Shown: in pieces, positions 40,391 through 47,429 of the stretch
Layout of the letters: each line of letters opens with the position of its first letter
How positions within the stretch are numbered: position 1 is the stretch's first letter
Source: Flavicella sp963932955
Lineage (GTDB): Bacteria; Bacteroidota; Bacteroidia; Flavobacteriales; Flavobacteriaceae
Direction: 5' to 3'
Assembly: GCA_963932955.1 (NCBI GenBank)
Contig: CAWVRK010000003.1
Coordinates: 1 to 64,000, forward strand
Length of the DNA stretch: 64,000 bases
Program-made: the position numbers and the translations under genes
Notes under the pieces: model-generated
What the model saw: only the letters and a program-made list of their open reading frames with translations
Database searches by the model: none
Told to the model about the DNA's origin: nothing

Positions 40391-41497
40391 ATGATTTCAC
40401 AAGAACAGCTTGACAATTACAGCGAAAGGGCACAGGCCTTAAAATCCTATCTAGAAATTGACAAAAAAGAAATTTTGATCAAAAACGAAGAGGAAAAAAG
40501 TGCCAATCCCGATTTTTGGAACGACTCCAAAAAAGCAGAGTTAGTGATGAAAAACCTTCGTTTTCTAAAAAAGTGGGTCGCAGATTACGAACTCATCGTT
40601 TCGCTCTGTGAAGACCTCTCGGTTCTCTTTGAATTTCACAAAGAGGGGGAGGCAGAAGAAGGAGAACTCAACGATCTAGAAATCAAACTGAAAATCCTGT
40701 TGGAAGAAATCGAATTTAAAAACATGCTTTCTGAAGAAGGAGACAATTTGAATGCCGTCTTACAAATTACAGCGGGTGCCGGAGGTACCGAAAGTTGTGA
40801 TTGGGCCAACATGCTCCTGCGCATGTACTTGATGTGGGCACAAAGCAAAGGCTACAAAGTAAAAGAACTGAACTACCAAGGTGGGGATGTCACAGGAATC
40901 AAAACCGTCACCGTCGAAATTGAAGGCGAATACTCCTTTGGCTTTTTAAAAGGGGAAAACGGCGTACACCGTTTGGTGCGCATCTCCCCTTTTGACAGCA
41001 ATGCCAAACGCCATACCTCATTTGCCTCCGTCTATGTATACCCTCTAGTGGACGACAGCATTGAGATACAAATCAATCCCAAAGACATTTCGTGGGAAAC
41101 CATGCGTGCGAGTGGTGCCGGTGGCCAAAATGTAAACAAGGTCGAAACAGCAGTACGGCTGCGTCACAAACCTTCTGGAATCATGATTGAAAATTCAGAA
41201 ACACGCTCTCAATTGGACAACAAAAGCAAGGCCATGCAATTGTTAAAATCCCAACTATACGAAATTGAACTGCAAAAGAAAATGACAAAACGCAATGCCA
41301 TTGAAGCCAATAAAATGAAAATTGAATTTGGTTCTCAAATACGCAACTACGTCATGCACCCCTACAAACTCGTAAAAGACGTCCGCTCAGGATTTGAAAC
41401 AGGAAATATCGACGCCGTGATGAACGGAGACATCGACGCACTCCTAAAAGCCTATTTGATGCGCAACAACCAACCCACAAACGACAACGAATTGTAA
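40391..41497 (+). CDS. prfB: Peptide chain release factor 2
   Basis: 368 residues from ATG at 40391. RF2 ends translation at UGA and UAA. The tripeptide anticodon 'ISPFDSNAKRH' (SPF, specific to RF2) and the peptidyl-hydrolysis motif 'GAGGQNVNKVETAVRL' (GGQ) are both present. The frame is continuous through 'ALKSYLEIDKKEIL', the place where many bacteria have an in-frame UGA and a +1 programmed frameshift. This gene therefore lacks autoregulatory frameshifting. An upstream in-frame ATG at 40352 lies before the promoter box. Confidence 0.96.
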   Translation: MISQEQLDNYSERAQALKSYLEIDKKEILIKNEEEKSANPDFWNDSKKAELVMKNLRFLKKWVADYELIVSLCEDLSVLFEFHKEGEAEEGELNDLEIKLKILLEEIEFKNMLSEEGDNLNAVLQITAGAGGTESCDWANMLLRMYLMWAQSKGYKVKELNYQGGDVTGIKTVTVEIEGEYSFGFLKGENGVHRLVRISPFDSNAKRHTSFASVYVYPLVDDSIEIQINPKDISWETMRASGAGGQNVNKVETAVRLRHKPSGIMIENSETRSQLDNKSKAMQLLKSQLYEIELQKKMTKRNAIEANKMKIEFGSQIRNYVMHPYKLVKDVRSGFETGNIDAVMNGDIDALLKAYLMRNNQPTNDNEL

Positions 41498-41525
41498 CAT
41501 TCACCACACCATATGCAACTGCGCC

Positions 41526-42146
41526 ATGAATACAAAAATTAAAACCATCATTTTCGACTTGGGAGGCGTTCTGGTCGATTGGAATCCCGAATATGTATAC
41601 CGAAAAATATTCAAAGACAACCCCGATAAAGTAAATTGGTTTTTAAACACCATTTGCACTTCCGAATGGAACGTTGCCCAAGATGCAGGTCGCAGCATCG
41701 AAGAGGCCAACCAACTAAAAATTGCAGAATTTCCTGAACACGAAACCTTGATTCGAGCTTATTACGAGCAGTGGCCACAAATGTTTTCTGGTGCCATCAA
41801 AGGGACATTGTCCATTTTTGAAGCCTTGAAAAAATCAAAAAACTACCGCTATTACGCCTTGACCAATTGGAGTGCAGAAACTTGGCCAACGGCATTGAAA
41901 TTGTTTCCTTTTTTAACCACTTTTCAAGGAGTTGTGGTCTCAGGAGAAGAAAAAACAAGAAAACCATTTGACGCGATCTACAAAATTCTTTTGGAACGCT
42001 ATCAGATTCAAGCGGAAAGCGCGGTATTTATTGACGACAACTACGACAATGTGGTCGCTGCCAGAAAATTTGGCATCCACGGAATTCATTTCAATTCTCC
42101 AGAACAACTCGACAAAGAGTTGAAAGCACTGGGGATCGAATACTAA
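41526..42146 (+). CDS. HAD-family hydrolase (YihX-like)
   Basis: 206 residues. HAD motif I 'IIFDLGGVLVDWNPEYVYRK' (nucleophile Asp near residue 11), motif II 'YALTNWS' (Thr/Asn), motif III Lys in 'SGEEKTRKPFDAIYKILLER' and motif IV 'AVFIDDNYDNVVAARKFGIH'. Cap type C1, as in sugar-phosphate phosphatases such as YihX and in epoxide-hydrolase N-terminal phosphatases. The substrate is unknown. 28 nt after prfB and 10 nt before an ArsC-like gene, so likely in one transcript. Confidence 0.88.
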   Translation: MNTKIKTIIFDLGGVLVDWNPEYVYRKIFKDNPDKVNWFLNTICTSEWNVAQDAGRSIEEANQLKIAEFPEHETLIRAYYEQWPQMFSGAIKGTLSIFEALKKSKNYRYYALTNWSAETWPTALKLFPFLTTFQGVVVSGEEKTRKPFDAIYKILLERYQIQAESAVFIDDNYDNVVAARKFGIHGIHFNSPEQLDKELKALGIEY

Positions 42147-42156
42147 AAAAACAGCA

Positions 42157-42498
42157 ATGATCAAACTATACCACAACCCACGTTGTGCCAAAAGCCGTCA
42201 AGGATTGGCCTTCTTAGAAAATTCAAAACACGAATTCGAAACAATCCTGTACCTTCAAACCCCACTCAACAAAAAAGAGTTGGAACACACAATTGCACTA
42301 TTGGGAATCCCTCCTTTGGCACTCATCCGCAAAAACGAAGCCATCTGGAAGGAAAACTACAAAGGAAAAACACTTTCGGATGCCGACATTATCGCCGCCA
42401 TGTCAGCACACCCAAAACTGATCGAAAGACCCATTGTGTCCAACGGCAACAAAGCTGTAATCGGCAGACCTACAGAACGCATCTTGGAAGTTCTTTGA
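42157..42498 (+). CDS. ArsC/Spx-family thioredoxin-fold protein
   Basis: 113 residues. 'LYHNPRCAKSRQGLAFLE' at the N-terminus carries the single catalytic Cys of glutaredoxin-dependent arsenate reductases (family motif NPxCxKSR). 'LIERPIVSNGNKAVIGRPTE' near the end is the conserved RP-loop that orients the substrate Arg. It could be a true arsenate reductase or a YffB-like reductase with another target; no arsenite pump or ArsR is nearby, so the arsenic role is unproven. Confidence 0.85.
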   Translation: MIKLYHNPRCAKSRQGLAFLENSKHEFETILYLQTPLNKKELEHTIALLGIPPLALIRKNEAIWKENYKGKTLSDADIIAAMSAHPKLIERPIVSNGNKAVIGRPTERILEVL

Positions 42499-42535
42499 CA
42501 CTTTACCTTTTAATATCAATACGTTTCAAAATATT

Positions 42536-42579
42536 ATGTTTAACTATAATAGATAAAGGTTAAACATTTCATATCTTTG
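42536..42579 (+). promoter_or_regulatory. Inverted repeat plus -7 box before the flavoprotein gene
   Basis: ATGTTTAAC (42536-42544) and GTTAAACAT (42559-42567) are exact 9-bp inverted arms separated by 14 nt. TATCTTTG (42572-42579) follows 4 nt later, 22 nt before the ATG. No TTG stands at -33. The repeat occupies the region normally holding -33, so it is a good operator candidate. GTTAAACA also lies in the SRPBCC-photolyase promoter. Confidence 0.6.
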
Positions 42580-42601
42580 TACCCACAGAACAAAGCTACC
42601 T

Positions 42602-43906
42602 ATGACAAAAGAAAACGAAGGAGTTTGGACGAGTTGGAATGAAAACATCACACACACATTCCAAGATCTCTATACCGTACACGACGAAAAAGAACTGCAA
42701 GAAATTGTAGCACAATCAGACAAAGTTCGCTTTTTTGGAAGCAAACAATCTTCCTCAGACATCGGCGCCGGAGTCGGCACTTTGATTGACATGCGTTCTT
42801 ACGACAAGCTGGTAAGCATTGACGATGCCAAGCGAAGTATCACCGTTGAATCAGGAATGCTTCTGGCAGACTTGATTGCAACCGTTGAATCCAAAGGCTG
42901 GTGCATTCCTTGCTTGCCCGACATCAACACCGTAACCCTCGGAGGCGCTTTGGCTACCGGAACCCACGGAACCAGTGGTTCTCTACTAGCTACATATGTG
43001 AGTGAATTCCGCGTTGTTTTGGCAGACGGCTCTATCAAAGTTGTCAAAGAAGGTGATGCACTCATGGAGGCACTGCGTGTTTCGATTGGAGTATTGGGGG
43101 TGTTTTCTACAATTACTTTTCAATGTGAACCTCTCTATACCCTGCACCTCAAAGAAGGACCTCAAAAAGACGCAACATGGATGTACCAGCTCAAAGAAAA
43201 AGTCGAAAAATACGCGTTTTACCGTGTTCTTTGGTTGCCACATACCGGCAAAGGCTATGTAATCACTGGTGATAAAATCTCTGCAAACACTGAAGTTGTT
43301 GAAAACAAAGGTCCCGGATACCTCAAACACCGAAGAACTGCTTCAAAGTTCCTCTACAAATACACCCACAAGTTTCCTTGGTTTACGTCCATCGCAAACA
43401 ACCTTTTGTACTGGGCGTTTTTCAGCAGTAAAAAAGAATCCAAAGGATCGCTCTACCAAGCAACTGTGACCAAGTCAAGAGGTTCTACCTTAGAACTCGC
43501 CGAATGGACCGTCGCATTGGACGTATTTCCACAGGTATTTGAAGAACTGAAAACTGAAATCAACAAATGGAGTAACGCCTCTTTTATCCACATTCCAATG
43601 GACGTTCGTTTTATCTCCAAAGACAATTCTTGGTTGAGTTATGCCTACAAACAAGACACTGTCACCATGGGCTGTGTGTCTAGAAACGCAGAAACAGCGG
43701 ACGCATACGAGGCTTTTCAAACCATTGAAAAAATTTTCCTCAAGTACGGAGGACGACCTCATTGGGGAAAACGCTTTGCCGCAAAAAACGAGGAAATGTC
43801 TAAATTGTATCCTAAATGGGAGGCTTTCAAAACCATCCGTAAAGAACTAGACCCTAGTAATAAATTTTTGAACCCTTATTTAAGCAGTTTGTTCGATGAA
43901 AAATAA
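42602..43906 (+). CDS. FAD-binding oxidoreductase, D-arabinono-1,4-lactone oxidase-like
   Basis: 434 residues. FAD_binding_4 domain at about 20-190: 'VRFFGSKQSSSDIGAGVGTL', 'ITVESGMLLADLIATVESKG', 'VTLGGALATGTHGTSGSL'. C-terminal ALO domain: 'WTVALDVFPQVFEELKTEIN', 'HIPMDVRFI' and the closing 'RPHWGKRFAA' and 'DPSNKFLNPYL'. Relatives (L-gulonolactone oxidase, alditol oxidase) oxidise sugar lactones or polyols and often bind FAD covalently through a His in the first block (GxxHS). Here that position is Gln49, so FAD is probably not covalent. Overlaps the next HAD gene by 11 nt, suggesting a joint pathway for a sugar derivative. Confidence 0.87.
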   Translation: MTKENEGVWTSWNENITHTFQDLYTVHDEKELQEIVAQSDKVRFFGSKQSSSDIGAGVGTLIDMRSYDKLVSIDDAKRSITVESGMLLADLIATVESKGWCIPCLPDINTVTLGGALATGTHGTSGSLLATYVSEFRVVLADGSIKVVKEGDALMEALRVSIGVLGVFSTITFQCEPLYTLHLKEGPQKDATWMYQLKEKVEKYAFYRVLWLPHTGKGYVITGDKISANTEVVENKGPGYLKHRRTASKFLYKYTHKFPWFTSIANNLLYWAFFSSKKESKGSLYQATVTKSRGSTLELAEWTVALDVFPQVFEELKTEINKWSNASFIHIPMDVRFISKDNSWLSYAYKQDTVTMGCVSRNAETADAYEAFQTIEKIFLKYGGRPHWGKRFAAKNEEMSKLYPKWEAFKTIRKELDPSNKFLNPYLSSLFDEK

Positions 43907-44567
43907 TTCCTTTCCAAAAGCTTTTTTGTTTGATTTTGACGGTGTCGTTGTAGACAGCTTTGAAGTGCATTACCGTGCGTGGAAATCTGCCTTTTACAAG
44001 TTGTTTCAAGAAGAAATCCCTCCTTTTCCTCACGAAAAGCTCGCGGGAAAATCCCCTCTTTTGATCGCTGAATATTTTTGCAACACCCTTGGCCAAGCAG
44101 AAAGAGCACTCGAACTTCACCTCCTAAAAGCCACTCACCTACACGCAGGCACAACCCCGCCCACGCTATTGCCGGGCGTCCGTGAAATTCAAGGTTTTTT
44201 GGCGGCACAAAACATTCCACACGGAATTGCCAGCAACGCAACCAAGGCTTTTTTAACAAACAGCATCACACAACTGTCATTGGGATTTACCACTTGGTTT
44301 GGCGTCGAAGACTACGTCTATCCCAAGCCACACCCCGAGGCTTATATCTCCCTCGCCAAAAAGCTCGGAATCGAAAAAAAAGATTTTGAGAACACCTGGG
44401 TTTTCGAAGACAGCCTCGCCGGAACTACCGCTGCCAAAAAAGCGGGAATGGTCCCAATTGGGATTTTAACCGTTTGTTCAGAAGCCGAGCTCAAAGCTGC
44501 AGGAAGCCAATTTGTCTTTCCTACTTTACAAGAAGCCTACGAATACCTTCAGGAAAAAAACAGATAG
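43896..44567 (+). CDS. HAD-family hydrolase, beta-phosphoglucomutase-like
   Basis: 223 residues. HAD motifs: 'AFLFDFDGVVVDSFEVHYRA' (Asp nucleophile and acid/base Asp near residues 13 and 15), 'GIASNATKAFL' (motif II), Lys in 'YVYPKPHPEAYISLAKKLGI' (motif III) and 'TWVFEDSLAGTTAAKKAGM' (motif IV, ED). The C1 cap and the 'KPHPE' loop fit sugar-phosphate phosphatases or phosphoglucomutases. The gene starts 11 nt inside the end of the flavoprotein gene, so translation is probably coupled and the enzymes may act in one path. Substrate unknown. Confidence 0.87.
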   Translation: MKNNSFPKAFLFDFDGVVVDSFEVHYRAWKSAFYKLFQEEIPPFPHEKLAGKSPLLIAEYFCNTLGQAERALELHLLKATHLHAGTTPPTLLPGVREIQGFLAAQNIPHGIASNATKAFLTNSITQLSLGFTTWFGVEDYVYPKPHPEAYISLAKKLGIEKKDFENTWVFEDSLAGTTAAKKAGMVPIGILTVCSEAELKAAGSQFVFPTLQEAYEYLQEKNR

Positions 44568-44684
44568 CCTCCCTCTTTTTTATTTGAATAGAGGCGCAAA
44601 AACTTTCTCCTACGTTTCGAAAAGAAGCAGCACAAACAAGGCTAAAAGTTATCAACCATCCACCTATTTGCGTGCAAACTTCCC

Positions 44685-44692
44685 TAACTTAG
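44685..44692 (+). promoter_or_regulatory. Possible umuD -7 box TAACTTAG
   Basis: Differs from TAnnTTTG at one base and ends 4 nt before the umuD ATG. The spacing matches the leaderless pattern seen at pyrE, prfB and mnmE. I see no convincing LexA site in 44568-44696. Confidence 0.3.
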
Positions 44693-44696
44693 CAAC

Positions 44697-45146
44697 ATGA
44701 AACTTACCCCTTCATCTCGAAACTCAACGCTTGAGTTTTACCGGCCTAACTACGACACAACATTAGATCTTCCTTTTGTTGACGGGGGCATTAGTGCTGG
44801 TTTCCCATCTCCAGCAGACGACTTTTTGGACATCAACATCGACCTAAACAAACACTTGATCAAAAATCCAAGCACCACCTTTTACGGAAGGGTTCGTGGA
44901 AATTCTATGATCGATGCAGGCATACACGACGGCGACTTGTTGGTCATCGACAAAAGCTTGGAGCCACAAAGCGATAAAATCGCAGTTTGTTTTATCGATG
45001 GAGAATTTACGGTAAAGAGAATTCAAATTGAAAAAGATACTGTGTGGTTGATTGCCGAAAACAAAGACTACCAACCCATCAAAGTCACCAAAGAAAACGA
45101 GCTACTCATTTGGGGCATCGTTACCAACGTCATCAAATACTTCTAA
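44697..45146 (+). CDS. umuD: UmuD-like LexA/S24-family protein
   Basis: 149 residues. UmuD is cleaved with the help of RecA filaments and then joins UmuC to form translesion polymerase V. The cleavage site is Ala-Gly in 'GGISAGFPSPADDFLDIN' near residue 29. The serine-lysine dyad is in 'GRVRGNSMIDAGIHDGD' (Ser near 71) and 'DGEFTVKRIQIE' (Lys near 107). No N-terminal DNA-binding domain, so not LexA. Its stop overlaps the umuC start (TAATG). Confidence 0.93.
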   Translation: MKLTPSSRNSTLEFYRPNYDTTLDLPFVDGGISAGFPSPADDFLDINIDLNKHLIKNPSTTFYGRVRGNSMIDAGIHDGDLLVIDKSLEPQSDKIAVCFIDGEFTVKRIQIEKDTVWLIAENKDYQPIKVTKENELLIWGIVTNVIKYF

Positions 45147-46405
45147 TGTACGCACTGGTTGACTGTAACAATTTTTACGCTTCGTGTGAACGGGTCTTTG
45201 CCCCTTCCCTAAACCACCAACCCATCGTGGTGCTCTCCAACAACGATGGATGTGTAGTGGCGCGTTCCAACGAGGCCAAAGCACTGGGCATCCCCATGGG
45301 AGCTCCTGCTTTTCAATACAAAGCCCTGTTCCAAAAACACAAGGTACAGGTTTTTTCCTCCAACTATGCCCTGTACGGAGACATGAGCAGTCGGGTCATG
45401 AATTTGCTTGCTGAATTTACCCCAGAAATGGAAGTTTACAGCATCGACGAAGCGTTTTTAAAACTCGAAGGTTTCGAAAAGTTTTCGTTGACAACCCATG
45501 GTGCAGCAATGCGTCGCCGTGTTTTCAAAGGCACTGGCATCCCTGTATGTGTCGGAATAGCTCCTACAAAAGCGCTGGCAAAAGTAGCGAATAGAATTGC
45601 CAAAAAATTTCCCGAACACACCCAAAGTGTCTACCTGATGGACAGCGAAGAAAAACGTGTCAAAGCATTGAAATGGCTTCCTGTAGAAGATGTTTGGGGC
45701 ATTGGTAGAAAATACGCTCAAAAACTCAAAGCACATGCCGTTCACACGGCCTACCAATTTAGCCAACTCCCAGACGACTGGGTACGCAAACACTTTTCTG
45801 TGGTGGGCTTGCGGTTGAAAAAAGAGCTGGAAGGCATTCCTACGCTGGACTTGGAAAGTCCCACTTCTAAAAAACGAATCGCCACCACCCGCTCTTTTGA
45901 CACCCCCCTTAGCGATTACAAAGAACTGAAGGAGCGCATCAGTACCTTTACAGCTTCTTGTGCCGAAAAACTCAGGCGTCAAGAGTCCGACTGCAACATG
46001 TTGTTGGTTTTTCTTCAAACGAATCGTTTTCGAAAAGACTTGCCGCAATACGGGAGAAGTATTGTCCTCAAAACCCCCTGCCCCACAAATTCAAGCATCG
46101 AATTGATCCAATGTGCCAACAAGGGATTGCAGGCAATTTTCAAAGAGTCCTACCAGTACAAAAAAGCAGGTGTCATCGTGATGGGATTGACCCCCTCAAG
46201 ACAAAAACAACTGGCTTTGTTTTCGAACGAAAACAGCAAACACACCCCCTTGATGGACGTCGTAGATCGCCTAAACAACGCTTACGGGAATCAAAAAATA
46301 AAATTTGGTGGGCAAGCACTCGACAGGCAATGGAAGATGAGACAAGAACGATTGTCTCCTCGCTACTCTACAAACATCCAAGAAATCATTTCGATCAATA
46401 GCTGA
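45146..46405 (+). CDS. umuC: DNA polymerase V catalytic subunit UmuC
   Basis: 419 residues from ATG at 45146; it shares a base with the umuD stop. Y-family translesion polymerase. Palm motif 'MYALVDCNNFYASCERVF' (catalytic Asp at residue 5) at the start, 'SNNDGCVVARSNEAKALGIP' next, 'EVYSIDEAFL' with the catalytic Asp-Glu pair near 102, a helix-hairpin-helix ('VEDVWGIGRKYAQKL') and the C-terminal UmuC-specific tail (DUF4113: 'YKKAGVIVMGLTP', 'MDVVDRLNNAYG'). Probably damage-induced together with umuD. Confidence 0.95.
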   Translation: MYALVDCNNFYASCERVFAPSLNHQPIVVLSNNDGCVVARSNEAKALGIPMGAPAFQYKALFQKHKVQVFSSNYALYGDMSSRVMNLLAEFTPEMEVYSIDEAFLKLEGFEKFSLTTHGAAMRRRVFKGTGIPVCVGIAPTKALAKVANRIAKKFPEHTQSVYLMDSEEKRVKALKWLPVEDVWGIGRKYAQKLKAHAVHTAYQFSQLPDDWVRKHFSVVGLRLKKELEGIPTLDLESPTSKKRIATTRSFDTPLSDYKELKERISTFTASCAEKLRRQESDCNMLLVFLQTNRFRKDLPQYGRSIVLKTPCPTNSSIELIQCANKGLQAIFKESYQYKKAGVIVMGLTPSRQKQLALFSNENSKHTPLMDVVDRLNNAYGNQKIKFGGQALDRQWKMRQERLSPRYSTNIQEIISINS

Positions 46406-46420
46406 GAAAACCGGCTGAAA

Positions 46421-46897
46421 TCAAAGTTGCAAAGACTTCAATTCGAGGTGGTATTCGTACTGCAAGTCTTCGTGCAAGACTGCTGTCTTTTTTTCAATAG
46501 AGGCCAACTCTCTCAAATACAGGTTTTTCAAAACAGAATTCTGTAAAATGGAAGGCTTTACCTGGCCCAGCTTTTGACAAAAATAAAGCAGCAATTCCAC
46601 TTCTGTTGTCTTCTTTTTGGAATAACGAATCCGAGTTTTGAGAATTCGAAGAATTTTGCGAATTGTCTTTTTCATGTAAAAAAAACGCTTGGTGTTGAGG
46701 TCTGCAAACAACGCGTCAGTCTCTGCTTGTACTTTTTGTACATAAGCCGCTTCGTCAGATGCCTCAAACAGGTGATAGGTCATCCACTCTTTGTTTTCTT
46801 TTTTAAATTTTGCCAACTGCAGACACACATGCAACAGTTCTGAATGGGAACGTTCAGTCAACTCGGTTTTCAAATCTTTTAAAGAGGCAGCTTTCAT
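46421..46897 (-). CDS. Conserved hypothetical protein, 158 residues
   Basis: From ATG at 46897 ('MKAASLKDLKTELTERSHSE'). The protein is Lys- and Leu-rich and predicted fully helical: 'ELLHVCLQLAKFKKENKEWM' is followed by 'TYHLFEASDEAAYVQKVQAE', then a basic helix 'KKTIRKILRILKTRIRYSKK' and 'EVELLLYFCQKLGQVKPSIL'. No signal peptide or membrane helix. I do not recognise a named family but the pattern looks like a real flavobacterial gene. It is convergent with umuC, 15 nt between the stops. Confidence 0.65.
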   Translation of the reverse strand: MKAASLKDLKTELTERSHSELLHVCLQLAKFKKENKEWMTYHLFEASDEAAYVQKVQAETDALFADLNTKRFFYMKKTIRKILRILKTRIRYSKKKTTEVELLLYFCQKLGQVKPSILQNSVLKNLYLRELASIEKKTAVLHEDLQYEYHLELKSLQL

Positions 46898-46972
46898 AAA
46901 AGGAATTTGGATAAAAATACGATTTATTGTCAAAACAAAAAGTGTCTTCCCTTTTGAATTCATCAGAAAAAA

Positions 46973-47009
46973 ACACAAAAAAAAGGATTGCAAATAACTG
47001 CAATCCTTT
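46973..47009 (-). terminator. Rho-independent terminator of the small membrane gene
   Basis: AAAGGATTGCA (46982-46992) and TGCAATCCTTT (46999-47009) are exact arms with a 6-nt loop. On the minus strand eight T follow the stem, so it ends the transcript of the 53-residue gene at 47030-47191. Confidence 0.8.
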
Positions 47010-47029
47010 GTGTATGAGGTGTAAAAATT

Positions 47030-47191
47030 TTATTTTTTAGCTTTTGCTTCTTTTTTCAACTGAAGGTTTTCAAGAACCGTTCCTGTGATCCAATATGGAA
47101 CGACAAATGTCAATAGGAAAATCAACAACCAAAAACCAACTGTAAATACAAAAAGAAATAATAAAAAACCTAAATATTGAGAAATGTCCAT
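47030..47191 (-). CDS. Small membrane protein, 53 residues
   Basis: From ATG at 47191 ('MDISQYLGFLLFLFVFTVGF'). One long hydrophobic segment (about 7-35) is followed by 'PYWITGTVLENLQLKKEAKA' with KK, a basic tail. The ORF can be extended upstream but the extension has no support. It has a clear terminator downstream. Function unknown; small inner-membrane proteins of this type are easily missed. Confidence 0.6.
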   Translation of the reverse strand: MDISQYLGFLLFLFVFTVGFWLLIFLLTFVVPYWITGTVLENLQLKKEAKAKK

Positions 47192-47312
47192 AGTGCGATT
47201 GCTTGACGTTAAAATACAATGCAAAAATAAACTATTTTTCATTTTTCAACCAATTTTTTTGAATTCTTTTTTTGTTTTTGGAAGAAGTTTCAGCTTTTAA
47301 AAAGCAGTACTT

Positions 47313-47347
47313 TTGGATGGTGTTCACAGGTCGATTCCATATATTTG
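47313..47347 (+). promoter_or_regulatory. fumC promoter candidate
   Basis: TATATTTG at 47340-47347 is an exact box; TTG at 47313-47315 gives a spacing of 24, one more than usual. It would leave a leader of about 75 nt that carries interleaved inverted repeats. Confidence 0.5.
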
Positions 47348-47353
47348 TAACTG

Positions 47354-47402
47354 TTTTTAAGATTTTTGCGCTTGTTCTTAAAAAAGTCTTGAAAAAAAGC
47401 GC
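47354..47402 (+). promoter_or_regulatory. Interleaved inverted repeats in the fumC leader
   Basis: TTTTTAAG (47354-47361) pairs with CTTAAAAA (47377-47384), and GCGCTT (47368-47373) pairs with AAGCGC (47397-47402). The second pair straddles the right arm of the first, so the two cannot form as one nested hairpin: either they alternate or form a pseudoknot. Position 28 nt before the start codon. Confidence 0.4.
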
Positions 47403-47429
47403 TAAAACAGACACGCAAAACCACAGTTT

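Noticed and set aside
40430..40470. Programmed +1 frameshift in prfB
   Set aside because: No in-frame stop is present; the frame reads through without a shift.
42157..42498. An arsenic resistance island
   Set aside because: Only the ArsC-like gene is present; no arsR, acr3 or arsB beside it, so a resistance role is not supported.
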